Shown piece after piece: positions 33,101 through 41,409 of a stretch of DNA of 64,000 nucleotides. Made by a program: the position numbers and the translations under genes. Where the stretch lies: the NCBI GenBank assembly GCA_033964015.1, contig CM066912.1, forward strand, positions 18,153,073 through 18,217,072, in the 5' to 3' direction. The DNA is from Scolanthus callimorphus (lineage: Eukaryota; Cnidaria; Anthozoa; Actiniaria; Edwardsiidae). Each line of letters starts with the position of its first letter. Position 1 is the stretch's first letter. Under the pieces are notes generated by a model. The model worked only from the letters and a program-made list of their open reading frames with translations. It was not told the origin of the DNA and searched no databases.

Positions 33101-33118
33101 ATGTGGTCGAGTGTTTAG
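18149..33118 (+). CDS. SLC18B1: SLC18B1-like vesicular polyamine/amine transporter (MFS), 16 exons, with frame discrepancies
   Basis: Major-facilitator membrane antiporter; SLC18B1 relatives load polyamines into vesicles (established for the mammalian protein). Exons placed by homology and GT-AG sites: 18149-18349, 19143-19240, 19627-19700, 24818-24965, 25531-25598, 26475-26562, 27102-27250, 27903-27973, 28168-28266, 28386-28483, 29878-29973, 30299-30373, 30731-30797, 31407-31433, 31947-31980, 33016-33118. Landmarks: VIGFIFGMYP (TM2), FLIRTASALGGSA (TM4), MIGPVMGGGLY (TM5), FLDPTLAPYV (TM7), LLLLGPAPFL (TM9), GFTGPVIGG (TM11); the last exon carries an acidic dileucine ERQLLLG, a lysosome/synaptic-vesicle sorting type. 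The length (~500 aa) fits the family. Frame problems, all equivalent to one missing base: inside exon 2 (19196-19199, CCCC run), inside exon 5 (25540-25545), at the exon 6/7 junction, and possibly at the last junction. Either assembly errors in short runs or a young pseudogene. Start: the ATG gives a 45-residue cytoplasmic tail before TM1. Confidence 0.88.
18516..18870. mobile_element. Inverted-repeat element in intron 1
   Basis: AGACCAAA/GATCAAACCAGCTAACGG at the left and CCGTTAGCTGATTTGGTCT at the right are inverted, continuing as TTACATCTTGTTGCCACCCA and TGGGTGACAACAAGATGTAA, then CGATTCCAGCTATAA and TTATAGCTGGAATCG. Imperfect arms of ~90 bp plus an inner pair, about 355 bp in all. Confidence 0.75.
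20322..21107. mobile_element. Family A composite MITE, interrupted copy in intron 3
   Basis: Reverse orientation to the copy at 14181: body from AAATCACACTAGTTGTC (20324) to the ACTAGTGAGATTTGACTAAA end, then the hairpin cap AACAATTATTCCTCTCGCCC ... GAGGAATAACTGTTAA (21004-21107). The body is split at its central TACTAG by the 500-bp element at 20372-20871. Confidence 0.85.
20372..20871. mobile_element. 500-bp element with 6-bp target duplication and CCAGCCAGCA repeats
   Basis: Ends CACGGGCAC... and ...GTGCCCGTG, with CAACG/CGTTG following, are inverted. It is flanked by TACTAG on both sides (20366-20371 and 20872-20877); intact family A copies have a single TACTAG there, so the empty site is known. 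The interior is full of the motifs TTTTTGCCAG and CCAGCCAGCA in one orientation on the right side and TGCTGGCAAAAATT near the left. No transposase; 166 codons at most, none recognisable. Confidence 0.85.
21298..21455. mobile_element. Perfect fold-back element (~70-bp arms) in intron 3
   Basis: ACACTTAATGACTGCTTCCG runs on to CTCGATGTTTCCCTCGA and the whole is mirrored after a very short centre (cttcgtc at ~21379), ending CGGAAGCAGTCATTAAGTGT. The arms appear almost perfectly paired. The two opposite ORFs with the peptide NDCFRGKHRVLFSRESRC are caused by the symmetry. Confidence 0.88.
22437..22465. repeat. (GACATA)n microsatellite
   Basis: Four to five copies of ATAGAC in a row. Confidence 0.85.
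22625..23500. mobile_element. ~875-bp inverted-repeat element nested in the 21609 element
   Basis: TGCACCAGTCAATTGACA at the left is exactly inverted as TGTCAATTGACTGGTGCA at the right, followed by CCCCGGCC / GGCCGTG. Inner pairs include AGGGAATTTAACAC and TTTAACACTTAGTG. It contains GGCGCGCTTCGCGCGCATAA, a motif shared with the element at 40351-41399 (GCAGCGCGCTCGGCGCGCAT). No ORF with a known domain. Confidence 0.75.
23918..24715 (+). repeat. 69-bp minisatellite in intron 3 (about 12-13 units)
   Basis: Unit: AGCCCATCAACAGGAGCCTC, CATCTACTCCATTAGGTCTA, GCCATATGCATAGGAGTAGG, AGAATCAGG. The first two or three units are shorter (57 bp, lacking TAGTAGAATCAGG); the last units carry GAAG in place of GGAG. 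Because 69 is divisible by 3, a 277-codon frame with a 23-residue repeat (RSRRIRSPSTGASIYSI) stays open, but it lies in an intron just before exon 4 and continues into that exon in the wrong frame, so I do not call it a gene. Confidence 0.92.
25611..25998. mobile_element. Fold-back element just after exon 5
   Basis: TAGAGTCCTAAAGTGTGACG and CGTCATCACTTTAGGACTCTA form the ends; arms of about 180 bp pair through TCAGGTGAATCGATTG / CAACCGATTCACCTC and CACTGTATTTTGGA-type sequence around a centre near 25800. It begins 13 bp after the donor of exon 5. Confidence 0.88.
26050..26160. repeat. Short GGGATCC-rich repeat cluster
   Basis: Six or so copies of (C)CGGGATCC(G) in 100 bp, in intron 5. Low complexity; no function visible. 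Confidence 0.7.
28511..28745. repeat. 24-bp minisatellite, about 10 units, intron 10
   Basis: Unit GGTTTCCTGTGGTTAATCTG-GGTG with small variation. A second, shorter cluster of ~3 units is at 29096-29160, and a single partial unit is at 30462-30480. The unit length keeps several frames open on both strands (GFPVVNLG on plus, TTGNPPRL on minus), which gives four overlapping spurious ORFs. Confidence 0.93.
29640..29790. mobile_element. Hairpin element with AACAATTATT boundary, intron 10
   Basis: AACAATTATTGAATTCGG at the left; GCATGATAGTGAGATTTG pairs with CAAATCTCACTATCATGC, and GTGTTATCCGCC pairs with GGCAGATAACAC; the right end is AAGTGTTAATTATT. This looks like another version of the hairpin caps at 14181, 17005, 21004 and 61352. 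Confidence 0.75.
30675..30697. repeat. Poly-C tract (23 C) before exon 13
   Basis: A run of 23 C, 30 bases upstream of the 3' splice site at 30730, inside the region where a polypyrimidine tract would lie. Preceded by a direct repeat ACATTAGTACTTCAACTT (30590 and 30628). Confidence 0.9.
30805..30990. mobile_element. Fold-back element in intron 13
   Basis: TCTGCAGAAACCCATCCATG and CATGGATGGGTTTCTGCAGA form the ends; inner sequence GGGAAATGCTGAATTTCCCA and GGGAAATTCAGC also pair. It starts a few bases after exon 13. Confidence 0.8.
31597..31923. mobile_element. Inverted-repeat element in intron 14
   Basis: ATAGCCGAATTCACACTAGA and TGATGTGAATTCGGCTAT are the inverted ends, with GACGAGTTTC / GAAACTCGTC inside and a second pair CAGGCAGACCAGGC / GCCTGGTCTGCCTG. 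The right end abuts the last 25 bp before exon 15. Confidence 0.75.
32060..33010. repeat. Diverged direct repeats in the last intron
   Basis: GGCAGTAGAACAGTAAGCCGTT, CGATTTTGTTTCGGAGATATG and AAAAACGGCCGCCATTTC near 32070-32160 return in altered form near 32520-32640 and 32850-32930 (AAACGGGATTTGTTTTCATAGAT, AAAAACGGCTGCCATTAT). Old repeated element; no ORF. Confidence 0.5.
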
Positions 33119-33329
33119 AATATATTTTGGGATCAATTAGGGCTCTACCCCGGTGTAGTAAGAACATGTGTATTGTTCAGGAATTGCGTCACAAAGCTTC
33201 TTCTGTTTGGTAGAGCGAATCATGATGAAATAAGAACTGAACACAAAGGTGTCCTCTGGGAATGGCTCTTACACCGAGTTAAACACAAAATGAGTGTAAA
33301 AATATTCACTACGGGTAGCCATAGCTTGG

Positions 33330-33600
33330 GCGAGTGAGTGAAATATTGTCTTGACCGCGAGAAAATAAAATTCATATCGTCAAGCCGCTGTGTAGTTATA
33401 TAGACAATATATATAGTTTATGTCTATAATATATAGATTTAGGCAATGCCTAAAGCGGAGCTCTAATCATTACTGACATACCAGCATTACTGTCATCGCG
33501 GTATCGACTTTTCTAGTTTTGATGACGTCATCGAGGACGTCATGCCACGTGACTTTGGTGGTGCACCCCCTTGCCTATTCACTGAGCCTGAGGAGAATAA
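33330..33600. mobile_element. Half of a CGGTGGC-type MITE followed by a pearl-like element remnant
   Basis: 33330-33420 matches one arm of the fold-back at 38950-39095 (GAGAAAATAAAATTCATATCGTC ... GCCGCTGTGTA). Then 33425-33470 has the terminal hairpin (AGATTTAGGCAATGCCTAAAGCGGAGCTC) of the pearl-like element, followed by one satellite unit with GATGACGTCATCGAGGACGTC, GCCACGTGAC and GTGCACCCCCTTGCC. A solo remnant of the element seen complete at 14516-16015. Confidence 0.7.
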
Positions 33601-33609
33601 TTGTTTTAG

Positions 33610-34659
33610 TATATACTACACGGAAACACTCCAAAAAATATCCGAACGACACTAAATGTGGCATTTGCCGACATTTTGTAGCCTCTTTCTGTATGCGTGA
33701 CGTTTGTCACGCACGTGACATTACGTCAGACTTCACTACAAGCATTCGGCTACTGAACACATGGTGGAAACTTGCTGCTGTTTTAGAGAAGCAAAAACGC
33801 TAGAAAACACTTGTTTTAAAACCTTATATCGACTACGATAAACGATTTAAGTTTTTAGAAGGTTGCAAGGATGGATTCAAGGGATAAATTCGCATTTTGT
33901 GCCTTGGATTATGGATTGTGAAACTGCAGAGTTGCTTTCGCTGAAAACACTTTGCCTTTGGTCGCCAATTCACCACCGATGGATGACTACATTTTTCAAG
34001 GTCTGCTGGCAGAGAAATTCAAGATTCGTTTGGAATATTCAAACAGAAATTTGGGAAATTAACCTCTTCAAACTCTGGGACAACGAGGAAGACCTTGTTC
34101 ATAAAAAGAGAGACCGCTTTAAATACGTTTGATGTCGGATGGCTCGTGATCAAGCGAACAAGTCGACGGTAAGCTTAACTGAAATTCTCTCTTAAACTGC
34201 ACTCAATGACTGGCTTCTACGATTTACTGTCCCTTCCAACCTACAGGTACATGTAAATGTTCGGCAAAGTAGATATGTTTTCGACAAAATTGCCTTAATT
34301 AATATGTTTTGTTGTCAATGTAATTCGTCTCTCAAAAATGACGTGAACGAGTCATCGATCTCTGTGATTCCGAAGAACTGAAAAACAAGAACAGCACATT
34401 TCCGAAGTTCAGAAATACATTCTCTCTCTGATTCACCTTGAAAAACTAAAGAGACAACATAAGTTAATTGAGAAGGATTTTTCCGTTGCATTTCGAATCA
34501 GATAGTTCCTTTAGAAAGTAAAAATATCCGAACCACTTGCACTCGGGCTTCTCAATCTCGGGATAATGCTTTCGATCTCGGAATATTGTGGCATTATCCC
34601 GAGATAGCGAACCAATCAAAACGCGCGATCTATGGAGGTTCCCGTGTAGTATATACTAA
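33610..34659. mobile_element. Family B DNA element, copy 2 (uninterrupted)
   Basis: Begins TAGTATATACTACACGGAAA and ends CCCGTGTAGTATATACTA. Reverse-complement match to copy 1 (14475-17004) along its length, without the satellite insertion. The 89-codon ORF at 33863-34132 is not conserved in copy 1. No transposase recognised, so it is a ~1-kb non-autonomous element. Confidence 0.87.
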
Positions 34660-34799
34660 ATTGAACTATATTATACATGTTTAGCCCTTGTGCCTACATA
34701 CACGTAATGCATGAGTGCTGGACGCTGATTACATATCTTTTGGTAACCTTCCAAAAGAACATATATTAGTGTTACAAACGAAGAATATAGGTCATAGGC
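34660..34799 (+). repeat. Second copy of the 140-bp segment from 13879-14018
   Basis: Same orientation and practically identical. Its left edge coincides with the end of family B copy 2 and its right edge is followed within a few bases by TCATAGCGGAACTCCTGTGG, which resembles the left end of the pearl-like element (AGCGGAGCTCC). Confidence 0.92.
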
Positions 34800-34802
34800 C
34801 GG

Positions 34803-35390
34803 TCATAGCGGAACTCCTGTGGAGCCCCATAGGCTAATGCGTGGAGGAAAAATCAATTAAAAAATGTACAAAAAAAAAATCAATTAAAAAATGTAAAATA
34901 AAGAGTAACCCACCTAGTCGAAAATTTTTGGTTAATGGGGATATCCGCTGCCCTTTAAGTAGCGCCGGCTCTTTTCTGCCCTGCCCCTAGACCCCAGTGC
35001 CTCACGGTATGAAAATTCAGGCAAACGAAAGGCGAACGGACGCCTGGCTACGCCTGGCTGTTTTTCGAGTTTTTCTTTTGCTGCTTTAATGGTAGTTTCT
35101 TGCAGCCCAGCGTATTTACTAGGCACACAACTGTAGACGAACTCTCAGTGTGCATGTAATTTCTATTTTCCATGTTTTCACCTCACATATATTTTGATGA
35201 AAATATGTCACAATGTAATCTTAACCCCTACTGAGCCTAATGTCACAACAGAAACAAAACAACAAACAAAAAGGTTCTATCTGTTCCTTTTCTTTTTTAT
35301 GTGTAAATACAAAAAATATATAGTTTGAAAAAGCTCAGCCCGCACTGCCCCCGGGTCCACAGCTATTTAGGATTACAGTTTAGTGTTTAT
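34803..35390. other. Intergenic DNA with a pearl-like left-end remnant
   Basis: 34803-34850 resembles the AGCGGAGCTCC...CATAGG left end. Beyond it I see a duplicated AAATCAATTAAAAAATGTA (34849 and 34879) and no coding exon. Confidence 0.45.
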
Positions 35391-35392
35391 AT

Positions 35393-36277
35393 TACCTGGG
35401 GCCCGTTTCTCAAAACGCCCGGTAATTAACGGGCCCGTAAAACTTATCGGGAGAGTTTACGGGGAAGTTTATCGGGTACGAGTGAGCGTTTCTCAAAGCT
35501 CCCGGTAACCTCCCGATAGTTATCGGGGGCCCGGAATCACATTTATAATTTCCGGATATTACAAATAACTTACCCAAAAAATCAATGAATTATCGAAAAA
35601 CTCAGCAATTTGTCGACACTAGATCACAAAGTGTACCGCTAAGTTTGTATTTCCAGCGAAAAAAGTAAAGAAATCAGCTAAAATGTACGAAAACAAATGC
35701 AATTTGTAGTGAAATTGTGCACTGAGATTGAACATTTGTTTACATTCTTGCAATCAACACGTCAAACTGATTGACAGCTAAGCTGTCAAACGAATCGTTT
35801 TGATTGGTTGAGAAGCGAGATGGTTGCATCTGATTGGCTAAAACTCTCCCAGTTTATCGGAATGGCGGGAAAAACAAGCCCGGTAAGTTTACGGGAAACC
35901 ATGGCACTGCGAAGCGAGAACTTTTCGAGGCAAAATGAGACAGGCCGGAAAATGGTTAGTTTTGAAGGAAAAAGAGTAAGTTTTCGGTAATTTTAACTTG
36001 GCAGAGTCTAGTTGAATAACTAAGCTTTACCTAGAGTGAAAATTTTCAGGAAAACAAATCTATTTTCGACCTTATTTTAAGACTTCAAAATGCTTCCCGG
36101 TAATTAACGGGAGGTCAAGAGCTCCCGTAAAAAATCGGCCGATTTAACGGGAACTTTTACGATTTCGGAAATAACGGGAGTTTTGAGAAACAGTCAAAAT
36201 ATATCGGGAGGTGTTAACGGGTAGGTTTACGGGTCCGATAAGTTACCGGGCGTTTTGAGAAACGGGCCCCTGGGTAC
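35393..36277. mobile_element. ~880-bp inverted-repeat element with GGGCCCGTTTCTCAAAACG ends
   Basis: Left: GGGGCCCGTTTCTCAAAACG-CCCGGTAA...; right: ...TTACCGGGCGTTTTGAGAAA-CGGGCCCC. A second layer GTAATTAACGGG / GGTAATTAACGGGAGG and repeated AACTTATCGGGAG / GTTAACGGGTAGGTTTACGGG lies inside both ends. Central sequence holds ATTGATTGGTTGAGAAGCGAG but no recognisable transposase. A typical non-autonomous DNA transposon. Confidence 0.8.
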
Positions 36278-36279
36278 TA

Positions 36280-37390
36280 GTTTTATGTTACAGATGTACT
36301 GTACCAGTGTTATTATGATGCACCAAAAATAAGTGTTCAATAATAAAACTCAATTAGGGAAACCTTTGTTTTTTGGGCATAGAAACATTAATATGGAACA
36401 GAATAAAGTGTTTTGCCAAAAGCAAGGTGAATACAGTGGTGACCCAACCCTTTATTGCACCAGCGCCCCCCCCCCCCCCCTCCCCCCTCGATAAATACTG
36501 ACCGGTCCCTAAACAGCAGGAAGTTAGCAGAGAAAAGAGATTAGTTCATCAATAAGTACACTGCCACTTTGACAGTCTACAATCCAACATGGGTGCAAAT
36601 AAACAATAGGATTACCGTAGTTTTGTAATTAAGTTTTTGTTTTCTTGAGTTATACTCAATTTCAGTTTTCTATTTCTTAGACATGTCAACTTGTGAAATG
36701 CAGAGAAGAGAGGCCTGTGGTAGCAGGAAAACAAAAACAAATGACATAATTTCCCATCCTTACCGTGTTTTCTAGGAGGGGAAATCCAGAATGTCGAATT
36801 TTAGGCGAGGAAAACACGCATAACCCGCAGTTGTGAGAGGAAGTTGGCAGGTGCCAAATACTAGCTTGCCTTGAAGTCTTGGTTTTCTCTTCTAGTTTTC
36901 ATTTTGTGACATTCCTTCGCTTTCCAAAACATGACACGATTCGGTCGTTCGGTCTTGGACTATTAATTAAATAAAGGTTTCTGTTCTGTTCTAAGTTAAG
37001 TCAAATCCTAAGTTACTCCTTTCTGATCCTGCCGATTCGCGAATCGTCTCGGATAAACTATCAAAATGCAATGTTCGATATTTACAATGAACAGCGACGT
37101 TTACCTTAATTCCTGTGTGTAGAAACAACTTTAGTGTATCCTGCCTGAACTCCCATCTCCCTATAAACAATTACAAAGTGAGATTACTTAAGATTACTTA
37201 AGATTTAGACTCGTCTCCCCTCACACTTTTATTTCTCCTACTTATCAAACCGTATCGACTAACACTTAACTACCGTTATGTGGAAATCAAAACAAAGTTT
37301 TATTCAATTAACCAGTAAGTAATCTAGCAAAGCAGTATTTGGGTAGTTCATGACTTTCATGTGGTCCATGCTAGCTTCGCTCTAAAACAA
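36280..37390. other. Intergenic DNA
   Basis: A C-rich lone end of the 21609-23753 family lies at ~36466-36515 (gcgccccccc...gataaatactgaccggtccct). AATAAA-like sites occur at ~36970 but no exon is recognisable. Confidence 0.4.
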
Positions 37391-37398
37391 CAAAGACG

Positions 37399-37440
<42 letters not shown>

Positions 37441-37672
37441 CTTTGCTCGCGCGTTGCGGTTGAAAAACCGGTGAAATAAAGACCCTTTTTATACCAAAAT
37501 TACATATTTTCCCTACTGTTTTTATACCCAGTCCAGTTTGAAAACCCTACCCCTTTTTTATACCCAGCCTGAAAACCCTACCCCTTTCTTATACCTCCAG
37601 CCTGAAACCCTACCCCTTTCGGGCCGAGCATCCCCGTATAGTCCAATATAGGGAGTACCCCCCCCCCCCGGG
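37399..37672. mobile_element. Third hAT-like element; its left end is a 40-G tract
   Basis: Flanked by the exact 8-bp direct repeat CAAAGACG (37391-37398 and 37673-37680). Left end CC followed by G at 37401-37440; right end GGGAGTACCCCCCCCCCCC-GGG. The interior repeats CTACCCCTTT(C/T)TTATACC, comparable to the short internal repeats of the elements at 7447 and 17163. The G run is an expansion of the CCCGGGGG terminus. Confidence 0.82.
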
Positions 37673-38095
37673 CAAAGACGGCGACCGGGCGACAGTCGAC
37701 AACAATATTACAAAGTGAATAAAAACCCACCTTTTACGGTTCCTCCATGTAAAAAGCCACTGTTCTATATACGCCTCGTGTCCGCTAGACCACGACTGTA
37801 GTGTTTCATGTTTGTCACCCGTTTGTCATAGTTGTTGGCTGCTCGCCGAATCTCGCCTCTCGGCTTTCTTGTTGTCAACGAGAAGAACTCTTTTGACTTC
37901 TACATACACTTGTTGCTCCGAAATTTGCGTAGTACGATTCTAGTTGGTTCTCACAGCCGCTCCCAAGTGTAGTTTCGTCTTGTGCATTGGCCACGAATCG
38001 AAGTAACTCAATATTATAAATCTTTCTCGGTTTCTTTCTTGGTTTCCTGTAGTGTGACGTCAGTATCGAGCGAGCAGCGCCCCCCTGACTACCTA

Positions 38096-38120
38096 CCCCC
38101 CCCCCCCCCCCCCCCCCCCC
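38096..38120. repeat. Poly-C tract (25 C)
   Basis: A run of 25 C between CTGACTACCTA and TCCCTGTCGCG. Near it are several GTGACGTCA sites (38053, 38151, 38257, 38272). The glycine-rich minus-strand ORF across it is an artefact of the run. Confidence 0.9.
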
Positions 38121-38432
38121 TCCCTGTCGCGTCGCTCGGCTCCATGTTGTGACGTCACCGGCGAGTGATCGCGAACGCGCGACCATCACCAAAGCATCGA
38201 CCACCCACCCTCCCCAGTCACTCGGGTGTCACTCACTTGGCGGCGGCCATGTTTGTGACGTCATGCCAATCTGTGACGTCAGGCCTCACGGCACGCAGGG
38301 GAAAATGGCGGGAAATCCCGACGTCGAAAATTCACTCGCATCCCTTTGCGACCTGTGATGCTTTGGGTACCCTGTGGGAATTCATACATGCGCTATTATT
38401 TGCGATCGTTTGGACGCTTTTTCCTTAGGTAT

Positions 38433-38481
38433 GGTGCTCCGCTCTGCGGCCTTTTGCCGTAAAGGAGCTCCGCTACAAATT
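38433..38481. mobile_element. Left-end remnant of the pearl-like element
   Basis: TATGGTGCTCCGCTCTGCGG, CCTTTTGCCG and TAAAGGAGCTCCGCTA are the reverse complement, with few changes, of 14516-14561 of the complete element. Confidence 0.7.
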
Positions 38482-38949
38482 ATGTTACAACACCATCTAT
38501 ATGCTCATGATCCGGGGATCCTCGAACATGCACTATCTGAGATGCGGGCGAGCACAGTATTACACTTTATAATATGGATGCCAGTGATTTACCGGAACTA
38601 AAACACTCGTATTTTCCATATCTTCACTAGTGAAAATATGAAAAAGTTATGTACCGAATGTCCCGGATGTGCACGTTTGCAGTGTTGTTTTCCTGACTTC
38701 GTCTGCAGTGAAATCTCGCTCGCTTGGTCATTGGTCAGTTTTGTTCTAGTTCTAAAAAGAAAAACCTTATTTCAACTATGGCAGAGAAAGCTACAGCAAC
38801 ACAAAAAGGGAAATTAGTTTCTTAACGACACTGGGAATCAGAAAGATTGAGGGAGCATTTCACAAATAAACACTTTCGACTTTACCAAGTGAGTTGTTCA
38901 ATTTGTTATATTTTGCCTCTATGTCAATTCTATATCCATATAATAAAAA

Positions 38950-39095
38950 GAACATTACACGGTGGCTTGAAGATATGGATTTCATTTTCTCGTGTCAAAA
39001 ACAATATTTTACTCACTCGCTGCGCTCGTTCGTAAAATATTTTCTTGCCACTCGAAAATAAAATCCATATCGTCGCGCCACCGTGTAATATCCTC
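38950..39095. mobile_element. Fold-back MITE (ACACGGTGGC ends)
   Basis: ATTACACGGTGGCTTGAAGA at the left, GCGCCACCGTGTAATAT at the right; GATATGGATTTCATTTTCTCG pairs with CGAAAATAAAATCCATATCG and AATATTTTACTCACTCGC with CGTTCGTAAAATATT. One arm each is also found at 33330-33420 and 61068-61165. Confidence 0.85.
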
Positions 39096-39099
39096 TATG

Positions 39100-40340
39100 T
39101 ATAGCGGATTGGAATACCACAATTCATAGTTCCGATGAAACAATGGAGCCATTTCACGCTATCTGGAGATACCAATCAGAGCTGGAAAGATTTTCCCTCG
39201 GGAACTGATCTTGTCCCACAAACAGTATTTCAGGACTTCCGTAATCAGTCCGATGTGCAGCACTTTTTTGCCTTTTATGACAGTATAAACTCAGATCATC
39301 TGAAGATAAGGATATCTGGTAATCCTAAACGGGATCGGAATATTTTTGGACTTTTTTTTAAGGAAAACCCTGGTTTGTTTGTGGGACATAACAACAGTAA
39401 CTATGGCTTTGAATGACAGGTCGGAACTATGAATTTATTGCGAGCGAGCATTAGCGAGCGAGCATATCTAATCTTGACGAGTGCTAACGCCCTTGCATCT
39501 TGACGAGTCCTAACGCCCTTGCAAGATGATATCCGTGTCGCGTTGAGATTCGTGTTTCTGTCTGTCTGGACAGATCGATATCCAATCGGATATCGATGGA
39601 TGATTTGATTTCTAATTTGGTACAGATGAAGTTCGCTACATACAAACGATCCAAGCAGTGTTCGCCGAAAAAAACTGAACATAATATATACAATTCGGTA
39701 AGCCGGCACTATGAACTTTTTCAATTCCTAAGTCGACATGGACGTTTTTGGTTTCTTCTTTTTGTTTTCATTGTGTTTTTCATTTGTCAAGTTTGTTTTT
39801 TTGTTTGCGAGAACTGGAGTCGGTGGTAAGGACGTAGTAGCGTTGAACTTGTACTTGAACTGCTTGAATGAAGCACGACTTGAAAGAGTTTGATCAGGCG
39901 TTTATTAAAGGTATACTTTATAACGACAGAAGTTTATTGCTTACATTCTATAAACTATTTGAAAACAAAATGAATGGTACCGGTGCGAAAGGTAGGCACT
40001 GCATGATGGCACTCTGCGAATCGACAGGAAACTCGAGGAAACAGCAAGCGTTTTCTAAAATTGTCGGCCAACATGTGCCAACGGAGCACTGCTTTGATTT
40101 CCGTGAAATACATGGCAGTCGAGGATGGCATCTCCTTAACAACCAGTCAGTCTGAGGGCAGAAGTTAGCTTATAAAGTTGTCGATGTTCCTCTTGTAGCG
40201 TACTGCTTTGGTCTTTTTATTTGCCTATTCATTTGCTGTTCCCTAACATCATAACAATTTTAGCACTTCGTGGATATGTACGCCTGCTAGCTTGGCACTT
40301 TATCGTGTGCTTTGCTATTTTTGCACCCTGTGGCTCTAAA
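39100..40340. other. Unassigned region with short ORFs
   Basis: Plus-strand ORFs at 39135-39416 (93 codons), 39596-39829 and 39868-40155 (95 codons) have no domain I recognise. They lie in one orientation and could be remains of a transposon gene or of a small host gene, but the intervening sequence (39420-39600) is repetitive (AGCGAGCGAGCAT; GACGAGTxCTAACGCCCTTGC twice) and no splice pattern joins them. Confidence 0.3.
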
Positions 40341-40350
40341 TCACTAGACT

Positions 40351-41399
40351 CAGGGTGGTGAAGGGGTTCTCCGTGATTCACCCCAAATTTGCTCCGTGAC
40401 TCGTGAAAACAGGAAAATTATTGCCGTGATCCGTGAAATCTCATGCCCTCGTGACCCGTGATTTTACGAATTTCTCTTACGTGACTCGTGATTACAGGCC
40501 TAGAGATTCGTGAAACGTGAAAGCTGGTCATTAGAGACGGACCATTTGGACCAATATCGAGCAGGCTCATTCCCTCCTGACTGCTTTTTAGGGAACCTGA
40601 CGTCCTTAAAAAAGATTCCTTTTTTTGTCGGCTCGCGCTGCGCGCTCGCCATGTACAACATCAAATTGTCTTTTTAAAATTGAGTAAATTTACTATCAGC
40701 AAACAGTAAATAAAGTTTCAGCAATGTCAGGAAGCGCAATTGTTAAACATCAAGTTCTCATTTACTCCTGGACTTTCCCCATTCTTTCAACTTATATGTC
40801 CAAAAGTTGCAGCGCGCTCGGCGCGCATAAAGAGGATACTTTGGTGTAGCTTAGAAACTTAAAACATCGTACTGTGCTTTTTTTAATTTTGGAAACTTTC
40901 TATTATGTTTTTTCCGTGACTCCATTTCTTCAGCGTGATTTTTATGTCTCAGAAATAAGAATTTCATTAACCGCGTAGATTGATGTTCAAAATCGCAGCG
41001 CGCTTCGCGGGCATCCAGAAACATACAAGCAAGGCTCGGTTCTGATCCGAACCATCTTCATAGTAGCGAAAATTATGATCTGGATGCTATGAGCAAACCA
41101 ATTTCGCGAAATGATAAAATAACAGGAGACCTTGAAATCGTACTTTATTGAATTGTGATCAATTGTCGTTTTGATGGCGATATAATTTAAGTGAAATCTC
41201 ACACCATCAAAAGAAATATCAGGAAAAAAGATCGAGCACAGTACTTATATCACTATATTTACTTAAAACACAACTTGCATAATCGTTTTTAAAATTTTAC
41301 TTCCGTGATTCGTGAAAAGCGTTTTCATAACTTCGTGATCCGTGAAATAACGAAAAATCGGTCAGTGATTCGTGATCGCTACCCCCCTTCACCCCCCTG
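40351..41399. mobile_element. 1049-bp element with 6-bp target duplication and CGTGA repeats
   Basis: Ends CAGGGTGGTGAAGGGG and CCCCCTTCACCCCCCTG are inverted. Flanks are TAGACT on both sides (40345-40350, 41400-41405). The first ~190 bp and last ~110 bp are filled with copies of CGTGA(T/C)(T/C)CGTGAAA in the same orientation (at least six on the left, three on the right). The middle has GCAGCGCGCTCGGCGCGCAT and CAGCGCGCTTCGCGGGCAT. No transposase. Confidence 0.85.
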
Positions 41400-41409
41400 T
41401 AGACTAGTA

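Noticed and set aside
37875..38204. Minus-strand ORF with a polyglycine run
   Set aside because: The glycines come from the 25-C tract; no homology to known glycine-rich proteins.
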